64,000 nucleotides of DNA. Source: Algoriphagus halophilus (lineage in GTDB: Bacteria; Bacteroidota; Bacteroidia; Cytophagales; Cyclobacteriaceae). A program made the position numbers and the translations under genes. The stretch lies in the NCBI RefSeq assembly GCF_900129785.1, contig NZ_FSRC01000004.1, positions 186,001 to 250,000 on the forward strand, given 5' to 3'. The notes under the pieces are model-generated. The model did not search any database, had not been told where the DNA came from, and saw only the letters and a list, made by a program, of their open reading frames with translations. Positions 1 to 8,555 of this stretch are shown one piece after another (the first letter of the stretch is position 1; each line of letters opens with the position of its first letter).

Positions 1-78
1 TATAAAGATCCAGATGTGGCATTTGGAGTGAGTACTCCACTTTGGGATATCCTTTTAGGTACCATGCCGAAAAAATAA
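1..78 (+). CDS. C-terminus of a probable fatty acid hydroxylase/sterol desaturase family protein (partial)
   Basis: The window opens inside a reading frame that ends with a TAA stop. The 25 visible residues include FGVSTPLWDILLGTMP, which resembles the conserved tail of the membrane-bound fatty acid hydroxylase/sterol desaturase superfamily, where F-G-x-x-x-P-L-W-D precedes an F/L-G-T motif. The histidine clusters that would prove the family lie upstream and are not visible, so the family call rests on this tail alone. A strong intrinsic terminator follows 10 bases after the stop. Confidence 0.5.
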   Translation, partial: YKDPDVAFGVSTPLWDILLGTMPKK

Positions 79-87
79 ACAAACATC

Positions 88-111
88 AACCTCCTTTTTG
101 GAGGTTTTTTT
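88..111 (+). terminator. Intrinsic terminator after the partial hydroxylase gene
   Basis: A perfect 7-bp stem, AACCTCC/GGAGGTT, with a 5-base T loop is followed by a run of seven T. The start codon of the next gene comes only 10 bases after the T-run, which leaves no clear room for a separate promoter. Confidence 0.8.
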
Positions 112-121
112 ATAAAAGCAT

Positions 122-949
122 ATGAAGACAGTAGGGATAATTGGCCTTGGATGGGCTGGTTTGCCATTAGCCCAATTTTTAAAAAACAAAAGTTGGGAGG
201 TAATTGGCAGTACTACCAGTGATCAAAAAAGACAGAAGCTTGAGCAAAATGGACTGAACGTAGTAACCCTAAAAATGAATCCCCATCCTGAAGGAAAAGG
301 GTTTCAAAAATTATTTCAAAGTGATTATCTCGTAATCAATATCCCTCCCAGGTCTAGGGTTCAAAGTTCGGATTTCTATTTAGAACAATTGAAATACTTG
401 AAGAGTATGATCAATCAAGCTGGTGCAAAAAAAGTCTTATTTGTATCCAGCACAGGAATTTATCCAACTACTCCAAGAGCAGAGGCCTACGATGAATCTT
501 TCCCAATTACCAGAGAAAATACAGGAAATTCAACCCTATGGGATGCCGAACAAATGATTACTAATTCAGCAGATTTTGATCTAACCATTCTCCGATTTGG
601 AGGCTTAATGGGAGAAGAGAGAATACCAGGAAAATATTTTTCGGGGAAGGAGCAAGTCAAAGGGCATACACGGGTTAATTATGTTCATCAAGATGATGCA
701 GTCGGATTGATTGCCTGGATTTTAGAGCATGATTTATGGAACGAGGTGTATAATGGAGTAGCTCCTATTCATTCGGTGAAGAAAGAGATCTTTGAAAGAA
801 ATGTTAAAGACTTAAATCTGGCTCCTCCATTAAGTTATGAGACTCCTCAACATGAAGAGGATAGATTAATAGATTCCAAAAAAATTATTCAAACAGGTTT
901 TAAGTTCAAATACCCCGATCCCCTAGATTTTCCATATACCTTGGGTTAA
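122..949 (+). CDS. SDR-type NAD(P)-dependent oxidoreductase/epimerase, YeeZ-like
   Basis: A 275-residue Rossmann-fold protein. The N-terminus VGIIGLGWAGLPLA carries the GxGxxG dinucleotide-binding loop, and VLFVSSTGIYP near residue 105 matches the SDR central strand with its serine. Length and pattern fit the atypical short-chain dehydrogenases of the YeeZ type (about 274 residues in E. coli), whose substrate is not established. There is no signal peptide, so the protein is cytoplasmic. The ATG at 122 is the first in-frame start and has no Shine-Dalgarno sequence, as is usual in Bacteroidota. It follows a terminator by 10 bases, so it may depend on read-through. Confidence 0.75.
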   Translation: MKTVGIIGLGWAGLPLAQFLKNKSWEVIGSTTSDQKRQKLEQNGLNVVTLKMNPHPEGKGFQKLFQSDYLVINIPPRSRVQSSDFYLEQLKYLKSMINQAGAKKVLFVSSTGIYPTTPRAEAYDESFPITRENTGNSTLWDAEQMITNSADFDLTILRFGGLMGEERIPGKYFSGKEQVKGHTRVNYVHQDDAVGLIAWILEHDLWNEVYNGVAPIHSVKKEIFERNVKDLNLAPPLSYETPQHEEDRLIDSKKIIQTGFKFKYPDPLDFPYTLG

Positions 950-1039
950 AAGAAGGATTGATTTCATCAGCAATTAAAATGCTTGGCAGGTGGTGAAAAA
1001 AAAGCGATATTTTATTCCTTTAACTTTAAACCCATGCTG

Positions 1040-3157
1040 ATGAAAATTTTTTACTTCTTGTTAGCCCTCTGTGTTTTTTCTTTGTTAGGATGTGAAGGAA
1101 CAAAAGAAGAAATTGATTATACCGATTGGTCTCATTATGGAGGTCCTGAAGATGGGTCTCGGTATTCTTCTCTCCAACAAATCAATAAACAAAATGTAGC
1201 CCAACTTTCGGTCGCCTGGACCTATCAGACAGGCGATGCCACCGAAAGGTCTCAGATCCAATGCCAACCCATTGTCGTGGATGGGTTGCTATTTGGTACT
1301 ACTCCCAAATTAAATGTTTTTGCCTTGGATGCAGAGACTGGAAAAGAAGTCTGGAGATTTGATCCCTTTCAAGTCCTCGGGGGAGAAAATTCCTGGGCCG
1401 GGACAAACCGCGGAGTCAGTTATTGGGAGGAAGGGGAGGATAAAAGAATTCTTTTTGGAGCAGGGAATTGGTTGATGGCGGTGAATGCGTTAACGGGACA
1501 GCCAATTCTTGAATTCGGAGATCAAGGAAAAGTGGATTTACGAAAAGGGTTGGATACCGAAAGACAGGATTTTTTAATCGTTGCCAATGCACCTGGAGTC
1601 ATTTTTAAAGATAAAATTATCATAGGAATGAGGCTTTCCGAGGGCTTAGATGCGGCCCCGGGACATATCAGGGCCTACAATGTCAAAACAGGAGAACGGG
1701 AATGGATTTTCCACACCATTCCTCACGAAGGGGAAGAGGGCTACGAAACCTGGGATGCAGAACACGTTCAGAAAATTGGTGGGGCTAACAATTGGGCGGG
1801 AATGGTAGTGGATCAAAAGCGGGAAATCGTTTTTGTCCCCACAGGCTCTGCTACGTATGACTTTTGGGGCGGATTTAGGAAGGGAGATAATCTATATGCC
1901 AATTCTTTGGTTGCCTTGAACGCTAATACAGGAGAACGGATCTGGCATTTTCAAGCAGTACACCATGATGTTTGGGATCGAGACTTTCCTGCCAATCCAA
2001 ACTTAATTCGAATTCAAAAAGATGGAAAATGGATGGATGCTGTGGCTCAAATTTCAAAACAAGGGATGACCTATGTTTTTGACCGGGAAACTGGTGAACC
2101 TATTTGGCCCATTGAAGAACTTCCAGTATCCCAATCTACCCTACCCGGTGAAGAAACTGCAGCGACACAGCCTATGCCTACCTTGCCGGAACCATTTATG
2201 AAAATGCGCTTTGAGCAGCAAGACATTCTAAGCTTGAAGCCGGAATGGGAAGAAGATATCAAAATTCAACTTGAGAATGTTCAATTTGGAGACACTTGGG
2301 CTCCACCAAGTGCGGACCATGGAATTATACTTTTTCCAGGTATGGATGGAGGAGGAGAATGGGGAGGAGCCTCATTTGATCCTGGTACGCAGACTTTATA
2401 TGTCAATGCCAATCAAATTCCTTGGCTTATTGAAATGACTCCAAATGCTGAATTTGAAAATGTAGGACAATCCATTTATTCCACGTATTGCGGTAATTGT
2501 CATGGGCTGGAAAGAAAGGGAAACCCTCCTTCGATTCCCTCTCTGTTGGGCGTAGAAGAGAAGTATTCGGCAGATTCGTTACACCAGTTGCTAAAAAAAG
2601 GCAGAGGTGCCATGCCAGCTTTCGATCATATTTCTGAGGAAAACAGAAAGGTGCTGGTCAACTACCTGCTTAATCAAAAACAAGCTGAGGGAGATAAAAA
2701 AGAGATGGAATCTAAGGATGCACCATTGGCTCCTAGGTATTTTATGAATGGCTACAAAAGATTACGGACCAAAGAAGGTCTCTATGGTTCCAATCCTCCT
2801 TGGGGTTTATTAACAGCCATTGATATGAACACTGGCAAAAAGAAATGGCAGATTACCTTGGGAGAAATTGACTCTTTAAGCGCTCAGGGATTTGCACCAA
2901 CTGGAACTGAAAATTATGGAGGTCCAGTAGCTACAGCGGGTGGATTACTGTTTATAGCTGCCACTAAAGACGAGAAAATCAGGGCTTTCGACAAAGAAAC
3001 TGGAGACTTACTTTGGGAGGCAAAATTACCTGCTTCCGGGCATGCTACTCCGGCAGTTTACGAAAAAGGAGGGAAACAATTTTTAGTCATCGCATGTGGT
3101 GGAGGAAAGGGGACTAAAAGTGGTGATAGCTATGTGGCATTTTCCTTACCCGATTGA
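1040..3157 (+). CDS. PQQ-dependent dehydrogenase lipoprotein with an inserted cytochrome c domain
   Basis: The product is a periplasmic or membrane-anchored quinoprotein of the alcohol/glucose dehydrogenase family. The N-terminus is a lipoprotein signal ending SLLGC. An eight-bladed PQQ propeller follows, with several blade motifs of the form xDxxTGExxW and the conserved HHDVWDRD segment. At about residues 475-545 a cytochrome c domain is inserted: heme motif C484-G-N-C487-H488, with GAMPAF as the likely Met ligand. The propeller then resumes to the C-terminus. This arrangement suits oxidation of an alcohol or sugar with electrons passed to the built-in heme. The frame is open back to a TTG at 983, but ATG 1040 (or 1034) gives a normal lipoprotein signal. 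The substrate cannot be told, and no PQQ-synthesis gene is visible in the window. Confidence 0.85.
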   Translation: MKIFYFLLALCVFSLLGCEGTKEEIDYTDWSHYGGPEDGSRYSSLQQINKQNVAQLSVAWTYQTGDATERSQIQCQPIVVDGLLFGTTPKLNVFALDAETGKEVWRFDPFQVLGGENSWAGTNRGVSYWEEGEDKRILFGAGNWLMAVNALTGQPILEFGDQGKVDLRKGLDTERQDFLIVANAPGVIFKDKIIIGMRLSEGLDAAPGHIRAYNVKTGEREWIFHTIPHEGEEGYETWDAEHVQKIGGANNWAGMVVDQKREIVFVPTGSATYDFWGGFRKGDNLYANSLVALNANTGERIWHFQAVHHDVWDRDFPANPNLIRIQKDGKWMDAVAQISKQGMTYVFDRETGEPIWPIEELPVSQSTLPGEETAATQPMPTLPEPFMKMRFEQQDILSLKPEWEEDIKIQLENVQFGDTWAPPSADHGIILFPGMDGGGEWGGASFDPGTQTLYVNANQIPWLIEMTPNAEFENVGQSIYSTYCGNCHGLERKGNPPSIPSLLGVEEKYSADSLHQLLKKGRGAMPAFDHISEENRKVLVNYLLNQKQAEGDKKEMESKDAPLAPRYFMNGYKRLRTKEGLYGSNPPWGLLTAIDMNTGKKKWQITLGEIDSLSAQGFAPTGTENYGGPVATAGGLLFIAATKDEKIRAFDKETGDLLWEAKLPASGHATPAVYEKGGKQFLVIACGGGKGTKSGDSYVAFSLPD

Positions 3158-3254
3158 CTTATTGCGACTTTAATTGGGGACAATGCGGTGAAAAATCCTT
3201 AGATTGAATAGGCTTTTTAATGTATCAAACCCATTCAAACCCAAAATAATCATG

Positions 3255-4793
3255 ATGAATCTTGCAGTATTGCTGGAAGAAAGCGCTAGGAAATACCCCA
3301 ATAAGGACGCTTTTATTTTTATGGACAAGCATTTGTCTTTTGCCCAAATAGATAATGCAGCAAATCAAATTGCCAATGGACTGAATACGCTTGGTATTCA
3401 CAAAGGAGATCGAGTCGCATTGAGCTGTCTTAATTTACCTTATTTCCCTATGATCTATTTTGGGATTTTGAAAGCAGGGGCCATTGTGGTTCCGTTATCG
3501 GTATTATTGAAGCATGATGAAATAGAATACCATCTACAAAATTCAGGGGCAAAGGCCTATTTCTGTTTTGAAGGGACAAAGGAATTGCCGATGGCAAAGG
3601 AAGGTCTGGAAGGATTTAATAGGGTAAGTAACTGCAAGCATTTTTTTGTAATCACACCCCAAATGACAGATCCGTCCCCTTTTGAGGGGGTTAAGACATT
3701 AGGAATGCTCATGGCCAATAGGTCTTCAGTTTATTCTACCATGGTCACAGGAGCAGATGATACTGCCTTAATTATCTATACCTCTGGAACCACAGGTAAG
3801 CCAAAAGGAGCTGAGCTTTCACATTCTAATTTGGTTTTGAATGCCATGCTCTCAAAGGAAATCCTTTCTCTGGAAAGGGAGGATAAGTTATTAATTGTAT
3901 TGCCCTTATTTCACATTTTTGCCATGACGGTACTTATGAATGCGGGACTATATGTAGGGGCAACAAGTGTTTTACTACCAAGATTTGATGGTGCTCAGGT
4001 GCTGGGATTAATGGAGAAACATGATATCAGTATTTTCGCAGGAGTTCCTACTATGTATTGGGGATTGTTAAACAGCGACGAAACCCAGTTTGATATTGCC
4101 TCAATCGCTAAAAATCTAAAAACATGTGTTTCTGGAGGGGCTGCTTTACCTGTAAACGTGCTTGAAAATTTCGAGAAGAAATTTAATGTCCCTATTTATG
4201 AGGGGTATGGAATGTCCGAAGGATCTCCCGTGGTTACTTTCAACCAAAAAGAATTTGGCAAGAAACCAGGTTCAGTAGGTGTTCCAGTATGGGGAATTGA
4301 AGTCAAAGTGGTGGATGACAAAGGAAAAGAACTTCCCGCAGGAGCAAAAGGAGAATTAATTTATAGGGGACACAATGTGATGAAAGGATATTATAACAAC
4401 CCCAAAGCTACTGCAGAGACTTTAAAAGATGGCTGGCTTTACTCAGGAGATGTTGCCATAAAAGATGAGGATGGGTTCTTTTTTATCGTGGATAGAACCA
4501 AGGAAATGATCATCCGGAAGGGACTGAATGTCTACCCAAGAGAGATTGAGGAAGTGATGATGAAGCATGATGCAGTGTCTATGGTGGCTGTGATTGGTGT
4601 TCCAAATGAAGAATCCGGTGAAGAAATCAAAGCTTGTGTGGTTTTGAATCAAGGATTTGAGTTGAATGAAGATGATTTGATCACCTGGACCAAAGAGCAA
4701 ATAGCTTCTTATAAATACCCAAGAATTATCCAGTTTATGGAGGCGCTTCCAATGTCTGCCACTGGCAAGATCTTGAAGAAAGAACTCAGTTAG
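3255..4793 (+). CDS. Acyl-CoA synthetase (long-chain fatty acid-CoA ligase family)
   Basis: A 512-residue ANL-superfamily adenylating enzyme, predicted to activate a fatty or other carboxylic acid to its CoA thioester using ATP. It contains the phosphate-binding loop YTSGTTGKPKG, the A5 motif YEGYGMSEGSP, the hinge motif YSGDVAIKDEDGFFFIVDR, KGLNVYPREIE, and the catalytic lysine in ATGKILKKEL near the C-terminus. There is no signal peptide. The frame extends to a TTG at 3204, but ATG 3255 (or 3252) matches the usual family N-terminus. It converges on the TonB receptor gene across a shared hairpin. Together with the acyl-CoA dehydrogenase at 21.9 kb it may serve fatty acid use, although the two are not linked. 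The exact chain length preference cannot be read from sequence. Confidence 0.88.
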   Translation: MNLAVLLEESARKYPNKDAFIFMDKHLSFAQIDNAANQIANGLNTLGIHKGDRVALSCLNLPYFPMIYFGILKAGAIVVPLSVLLKHDEIEYHLQNSGAKAYFCFEGTKELPMAKEGLEGFNRVSNCKHFFVITPQMTDPSPFEGVKTLGMLMANRSSVYSTMVTGADDTALIIYTSGTTGKPKGAELSHSNLVLNAMLSKEILSLEREDKLLIVLPLFHIFAMTVLMNAGLYVGATSVLLPRFDGAQVLGLMEKHDISIFAGVPTMYWGLLNSDETQFDIASIAKNLKTCVSGGAALPVNVLENFEKKFNVPIYEGYGMSEGSPVVTFNQKEFGKKPGSVGVPVWGIEVKVVDDKGKELPAGAKGELIYRGHNVMKGYYNNPKATAETLKDGWLYSGDVAIKDEDGFFFIVDRTKEMIIRKGLNVYPREIEEVMMKHDAVSMVAVIGVPNEESGEEIKACVVLNQGFELNEDDLITWTKEQIASYKYPRIIQFMEALPMSATGKILKKELS

Positions 4794-4818
4794 GAATCAA
4801 TTTCTTGGCTTAATAAAA

Positions 4819-4851
4819 GGGATGACAGAAATTTTCTACCATCCCATTTTT
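4819..4851. terminator. Bidirectional terminator between convergent genes
   Basis: GGGATG (4819-4824) pairs with CATCCC (4840-4845). An inner AGAA/TTCT helix extends the hairpin. It is followed by ATTTTT on the plus strand and preceded by an A-rich stretch that gives Ts on the minus strand. It lies exactly between the ends of the ligase and the TonB receptor genes. Confidence 0.6.
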
Positions 4852-4853
4852 GA

Positions 4854-7202
4854 TTAAAACTCAACGCGGTAACTGAGGATAGGGATCAAAGGAGCTTGAA
4901 AGGAAGTTTTGATCTCACTGTCCATGGGTTCGAAATAGCTTCCATAGATATTTTTTCTATTGGTAGCATTTTGAATATCCAAAGCCCAAGTGCGAGTAGA
5001 TTTTGCCTTATTTCTTTTTAGGCTTATCCTTAAATCAGTCCTGAAATAAGCGGGATTTTGAGTTTCAAATGCCTTTGCGTCATCCAAAACGGTTTCTCCT
5101 TTTTCGATGGATTGGTTTAGCAAAATGGGAGTGGTTCTTAATCCGCCTCCGTAAATACCTCTAATGTTCACCCCTAAGGTTCTGTTTTTTTGAAGAGGGA
5201 ATTCTTTGCCTCCTGTAAAAGTGACATTGAGATTTCCATTATACCTCGTATTCCTCCACACGTTTTCCTGGGTTTTATATTGTGAATTATACAAAGAAGT
5301 AGATAACAGGAAATAAAGATTGTTGTGGGTAAACTGTTCCAAAGTCAACTCAACACCATAATTTTTTCCTAGCCCTTCATTAATTAATGGGTCCGTTGCA
5401 AAAGACCATTGTTGATTGATGATTGAATAAGTTTCATACACCCCTTCTTTGATTGGAATTTGGAATAGATGCTGGTAGTAAGCTTCGATCTTCATTCTCA
5501 ACAATGGGTTTAAGGATCGATCGTATCCTAATACAAAATGATGGGATTTACTCAAATCCAAGTCCTTATTGGGTAGGATAATTTCTCCTTCTACTTCTTT
5601 TTCCGCGAAGTAAGTCCCAAGAGGTTGGACCTGACTATGCAATCCATATCCAAAACTCAATCGTTGTTTTTCATCTAATTCGTATGCCAGGCTAAATCTT
5701 GGCTCCAAAGAATTAGAATTATTTAGGAGAAGCTGGAGGTAATGAAGCCCTAGGTTAAACGTCAGCCTTTCACTGGCTTTATAATTCCATTGTGAAAAAG
5801 CCTGTATACTTTGTGTATTCCCTTTTGAATTGGCATTGGTGATTATGTGACCCTGCTCCTCATCATAGTTGTTTAGGTGAATATTATAAAACAGTTGATT
5901 TAAATACATCCCACTTCGTAAGCTGGACCTTGCTGAAAGCTTTGAATTTAAAACTGAACTTAGAGTGATTTTTGAATTACTGAAATGATCATCATACCTA
6001 TTCTCATACAAGTATTCGTTATCCAGTCTAGAACCTTTATCTCCCAAAGTGTTCCCTGATACCAACAAGGTGGTTTGAAGAAAATTCGAAGGATTGAGTG
6101 TTTGGGAATATTTGATTCCAGCTGCACCAGTATTGGAAAGGAATTTTGAGCTGTAGCGATCTCCTTCACTTTCCCAAGTTAGAGAGTCTTGCTCCGCATT
6201 ACTTTTTTGATTGCTCAATCCTCCAAAACCGAATAAGGTGATACTACTGTTTTCACTGGTTGGTAGAAATATGTTGAAGGATAGATCTTGAAAATTGGTT
6301 ACGAAATCACCCAATGGAAGTCCTAGTTTGGAAAGTAAGGAAAGGGTGGAGTACCTATAGTTGATTAGGTAAGATCCTCGATATCCTGCTGCAATTGGAC
6401 CTTCCGCTGCGAGATCCAAACCAAGGAATCCCGCTTGGATAGTGAATTCCTGGTTTTCATTATTTCCCTTTCTCAAGTTAAGATCAAAGACCCCGGAAAG
6501 TGCATTTCCGTATTCGGCAGTAAATGCTCCCGTTAGAAAATCAGAATTGGAAAGTAACTGGCTACTTAAAATAGAAACTCCCCCTCCTGATGTTCCGGGG
6601 TTGACAAAATGATTTGGGTTAGGAATTTCTATCCCTTCCATTCTCCATAGTAATCCGTTTGGACTATTGCCACGAATAGAAATGTTGTTGTTTCCATCAT
6701 CAGTACTTACTACCCCTGAAAAGGAAGCAGCCATTCGTGCTGGATCATTGACTGCTGCAGCAAACTTTCTTGTTTCCTCAACAGAAAAAGTTCTACCGCT
6801 CACCACTACCATATCGTTGATTGTTCGGTCCTTGTCGCTGGCATTGACTACAAATTCCTGGATTTGTGTGATGTCTTCTTCCAGAGAAATTTGAAGTACC
6901 ACTTCTTTACCCGAATTCACTTGAATGTTTGGAAGGATCAGGTCCTTGTAGCCCACAAAACTTACTCTCAATGTGTATTGGCCAATAGGAACGTTTTTCA
7001 TTTTAAACTCTCCATACTCATCGGTAATTTCACCAACCAGTGGATCTGTATTTAGAATCATAATGGTTGCTCCTGGCATTGCCAACTGACTGATTTGATC
7101 TACCACTTTTCCTCGAATTGTCTGACTTAATTCCTGTGAAAATCCAGGAAAACTGAAAAATGCGAGAAGCAAGGTTACATAGATTGTGAATAGAAATTTC
7201 AT
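4854..7202 (-). CDS. TonB-dependent outer membrane receptor with carboxypeptidase-regulatory-like domain
   Basis: A 782-residue outer-membrane protein. A signal peptide ends FSFPGFSQ. A carboxypeptidase-regulatory-like domain follows (about residues 25-115, with RGKVVDQ and a GEFKMKNVPIGQYTLRVSFVGY strand pattern), then a plug domain (about 120-235, with NNISIRGNSPNGLLWRMEG), then a beta-barrel that ends in an aromatic residue (YRVEF). No SusD-like partner is adjacent, so it is not a classic SusCD pair; the substrate could be a metal complex, peptide or other small ligand. ATG 7202 begins a normal signal peptide, although the frame opens at a TTG (7223). It lies 76 bases downstream of the repeat protein of the ECF/FecR locus on the same strand and may be co-transcribed. 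Confidence 0.85.
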   Translation of the reverse strand: MKFLFTIYVTLLLAFFSFPGFSQELSQTIRGKVVDQISQLAMPGATIMILNTDPLVGEITDEYGEFKMKNVPIGQYTLRVSFVGYKDLILPNIQVNSGKEVVLQISLEEDITQIQEFVVNASDKDRTINDMVVVSGRTFSVEETRKFAAAVNDPARMAASFSGVVSTDDGNNNISIRGNSPNGLLWRMEGIEIPNPNHFVNPGTSGGGVSILSSQLLSNSDFLTGAFTAEYGNALSGVFDLNLRKGNNENQEFTIQAGFLGLDLAAEGPIAAGYRGSYLINYRYSTLSLLSKLGLPLGDFVTNFQDLSFNIFLPTSENSSITLFGFGGLSNQKSNAEQDSLTWESEGDRYSSKFLSNTGAAGIKYSQTLNPSNFLQTTLLVSGNTLGDKGSRLDNEYLYENRYDDHFSNSKITLSSVLNSKLSARSSLRSGMYLNQLFYNIHLNNYDEEQGHIITNANSKGNTQSIQAFSQWNYKASERLTFNLGLHYLQLLLNNSNSLEPRFSLAYELDEKQRLSFGYGLHSQVQPLGTYFAEKEVEGEIILPNKDLDLSKSHHFVLGYDRSLNPLLRMKIEAYYQHLFQIPIKEGVYETYSIINQQWSFATDPLINEGLGKNYGVELTLEQFTHNNLYFLLSTSLYNSQYKTQENVWRNTRYNGNLNVTFTGGKEFPLQKNRTLGVNIRGIYGGGLRTTPILLNQSIEKGETVLDDAKAFETQNPAYFRTDLRISLKRNKAKSTRTWALDIQNATNRKNIYGSYFEPMDSEIKTSFQAPLIPILSYRVEF

Positions 7203-7278
7203 GAGATTCGTGTTTTTGGGCAAAGAATTTCCAGTCTGATCTTAAATCAGAGATGGATTTGTATGATTCAAAAAGAGA

Positions 7279-8475
7279 TTAGAAGAACCTGATTCCAGCA
7301 CGGAAGCCCCACCAGAATTGGCTCGCTAGATCATCAAACCGATAGTTTCTTTCGGAGAACACCTTTGGACCGCTATAGGTAAAGAGGTCTGGGTGTTGAT
7401 TATAAGAGGTGTCGTACACTCTAAAATTGATAGAAGGACCTGCAAAGAGAGCGACTTTACGAGCCACTTGAAAATCAGCTCCTACATAAAAACGATTGAT
7501 CAAATTCAATGCTTCAACATTTCCTCTATTGAGTTGCTGGGAGCTGGCTTCAATATTCAAGAACGTTTTTCTCCCAAGCCTTGGAGAAGTACCAATTCCA
7601 TATCCAAATGCCCAAACAGTATAATCTGTTATTTCTGGTCGAATCCCTACGAAAAGCATATTGTAAAAGCTTCGCGTACCTGTTCGAAAAGAAAGGTTGA
7701 TTGGAAGGATTTCATCGGTTCCAATTTCTAGGGTATGATACCCGCTTTTGACGATACTGAGTAGTCCAATAGGAGCTCCTGAAATACTATCTGCATAATT
7801 AAAAAGACCGATTTGGCTACCATTTACTTTTCTTGCAAAATTTAGAATTCCAGCAACCTGCACTCCCTGGACATCTTTTGGGGTGAAGTTGACAATACCT
7901 GCAGCTTGAGTTCCTTTTACATTTCCGCCTGCAAAATTGGCAATGCCAGCACCTTGAAAGCCCGTTAATTCCTGACCTGCAAAGTTGACTATTCCAGCAC
8001 CCTGGAATCCACGCACTGATTTGCTCGTAAAGTTGGTGATGCCAGCGAGCTGGGTACCTTCCACAGCCCCTGTGGTGAAGTTGACAATGCCGGCTCCTTG
8101 AACACCTCTGATGGAGTCCAGGTTTGCGTTGGCAATGCCTGCAAATTGAGCGCCCTCTACTTTACCACCTACTTGATTGAAAATTCCAGCAAGCTGTACA
8201 TATTTTGCATCCAACCTGTTGATGTTAAACAAACTTGCCATTTCTAATTTGTTGGTTCCAGCAGAGTATCCTCCAAATAAATTGAATGAGAAATCATTCG
8301 TGGTAATTCCAGAATTTTTTCCATTGGTCCCTAGGTAAGGGACTATAGAAATCTGTAGTTCTGTATTTCGGGTTTCTTGGTTTTCAAAATCTGTAGAAAC
8401 AGTTTGAGAAAATGCTGAAAGAGGATTGAGAGCAACGAATAAAATAGCTCCAATAATTTTATTTACCGTTTTCAT
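7279..8475 (-). CDS. Outer-membrane repeat protein with 16-residue solenoid-like repeats, paralogue of the STN protein
   Basis: The product has 398 residues. A signal peptide ends LNPLSAFSQ. Eight consecutive 16-residue units and one 15-residue unit span residues 80-222, with consensus A-G-I-x-N-F-x-x-x-x-V-x-G-x-Q-x, as expected for a beta-solenoid. A C-terminal region of about 176 residues alternates polar and hydrophobic strands and ends GFRAGIRFF, an outer-membrane barrel-like terminus. It is a clear paralogue of the adjacent STN protein over repeats and C-terminus but lacks the STN and carboxypeptidase-regulatory domains. Its own promoter (8499-8529) copies the sigma-gene promoter, so it is probably a target of that sigma factor. 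It loosely recalls surface proteins with G-x-Q-x-G repeats. The molecular function is unknown. Confidence 0.7.
   Translation of the reverse strand: MKTVNKIIGAILFVALNPLSAFSQTVSTDFENQETRNTELQISIVPYLGTNGKNSGITTNDFSFNLFGGYSAGTNKLEMASLFNINRLDAKYVQLAGIFNQVGGKVEGAQFAGIANANLDSIRGVQGAGIVNFTTGAVEGTQLAGITNFTSKSVRGFQGAGIVNFAGQELTGFQGAGIANFAGGNVKGTQAAGIVNFTPKDVQGVQVAGILNFARKVNGSQIGLFNYADSISGAPIGLLSIVKSGYHTLEIGTDEILPINLSFRTGTRSFYNMLFVGIRPEITDYTVWAFGYGIGTSPRLGRKTFLNIEASSQQLNRGNVEALNLINRFYVGADFQVARKVALFAGPSINFRVYDTSYNQHPDLFTYSGPKVFSERNYRFDDLASQFWWGFRAGIRFF
7810..8238 (-). repeat. Nine coding repeat units (8 x 16 residues + 15)
   Basis: Residues 80-222 of the 7279-8475 product. Units such as AGIVNFTTGAVEGTQL, AGITNFTSKSVRGFQG, AGIVNFAGQELTGFQG and AGIANFAGGNVKGTQA follow one another with no gaps. 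Conserved Gly-Ile, Asn-Phe and Gly-x-Gln positions recur every 16 residues (48 bp). Confidence 0.85.
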
Positions 8476-8498
8476 AGCGTTGGTTTAGTTTTCGTATC

Positions 8499-8529
8499 TA
8501 TGACAATCGAAAACTTTTCTCCCCCTATG
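8499..8529 (-). promoter_or_regulatory. Putative ECF-sigma promoter of the repeat-protein gene
   Basis: Read on the minus strand: CATAGGGG (8529-8522), 15 bases, then TTGTCATA (8506-8499), ending 23 bases before the ATG at 8475. A T-rich tract lies just upstream. The same two boxes with the same 15-base spacer precede the sigma gene at 11849-11879, and the spacers differ in sequence. This is best explained as a -35/-10 pair for the locus's own ECF sigma factor. Recognition by that sigma factor is inferred. Confidence 0.65.
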
Positions 8530-8555
8530 GACGGGTAGAAAAAAATTAAAAATTT

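Noticed and set aside
983..1039. Longer N-terminus of the PQQ dehydrogenase starting at TTG 983
   Set aside because: It would put 19 residues ahead of a normal lipoprotein signal peptide; ATG 1040 or 1034 is a better start.
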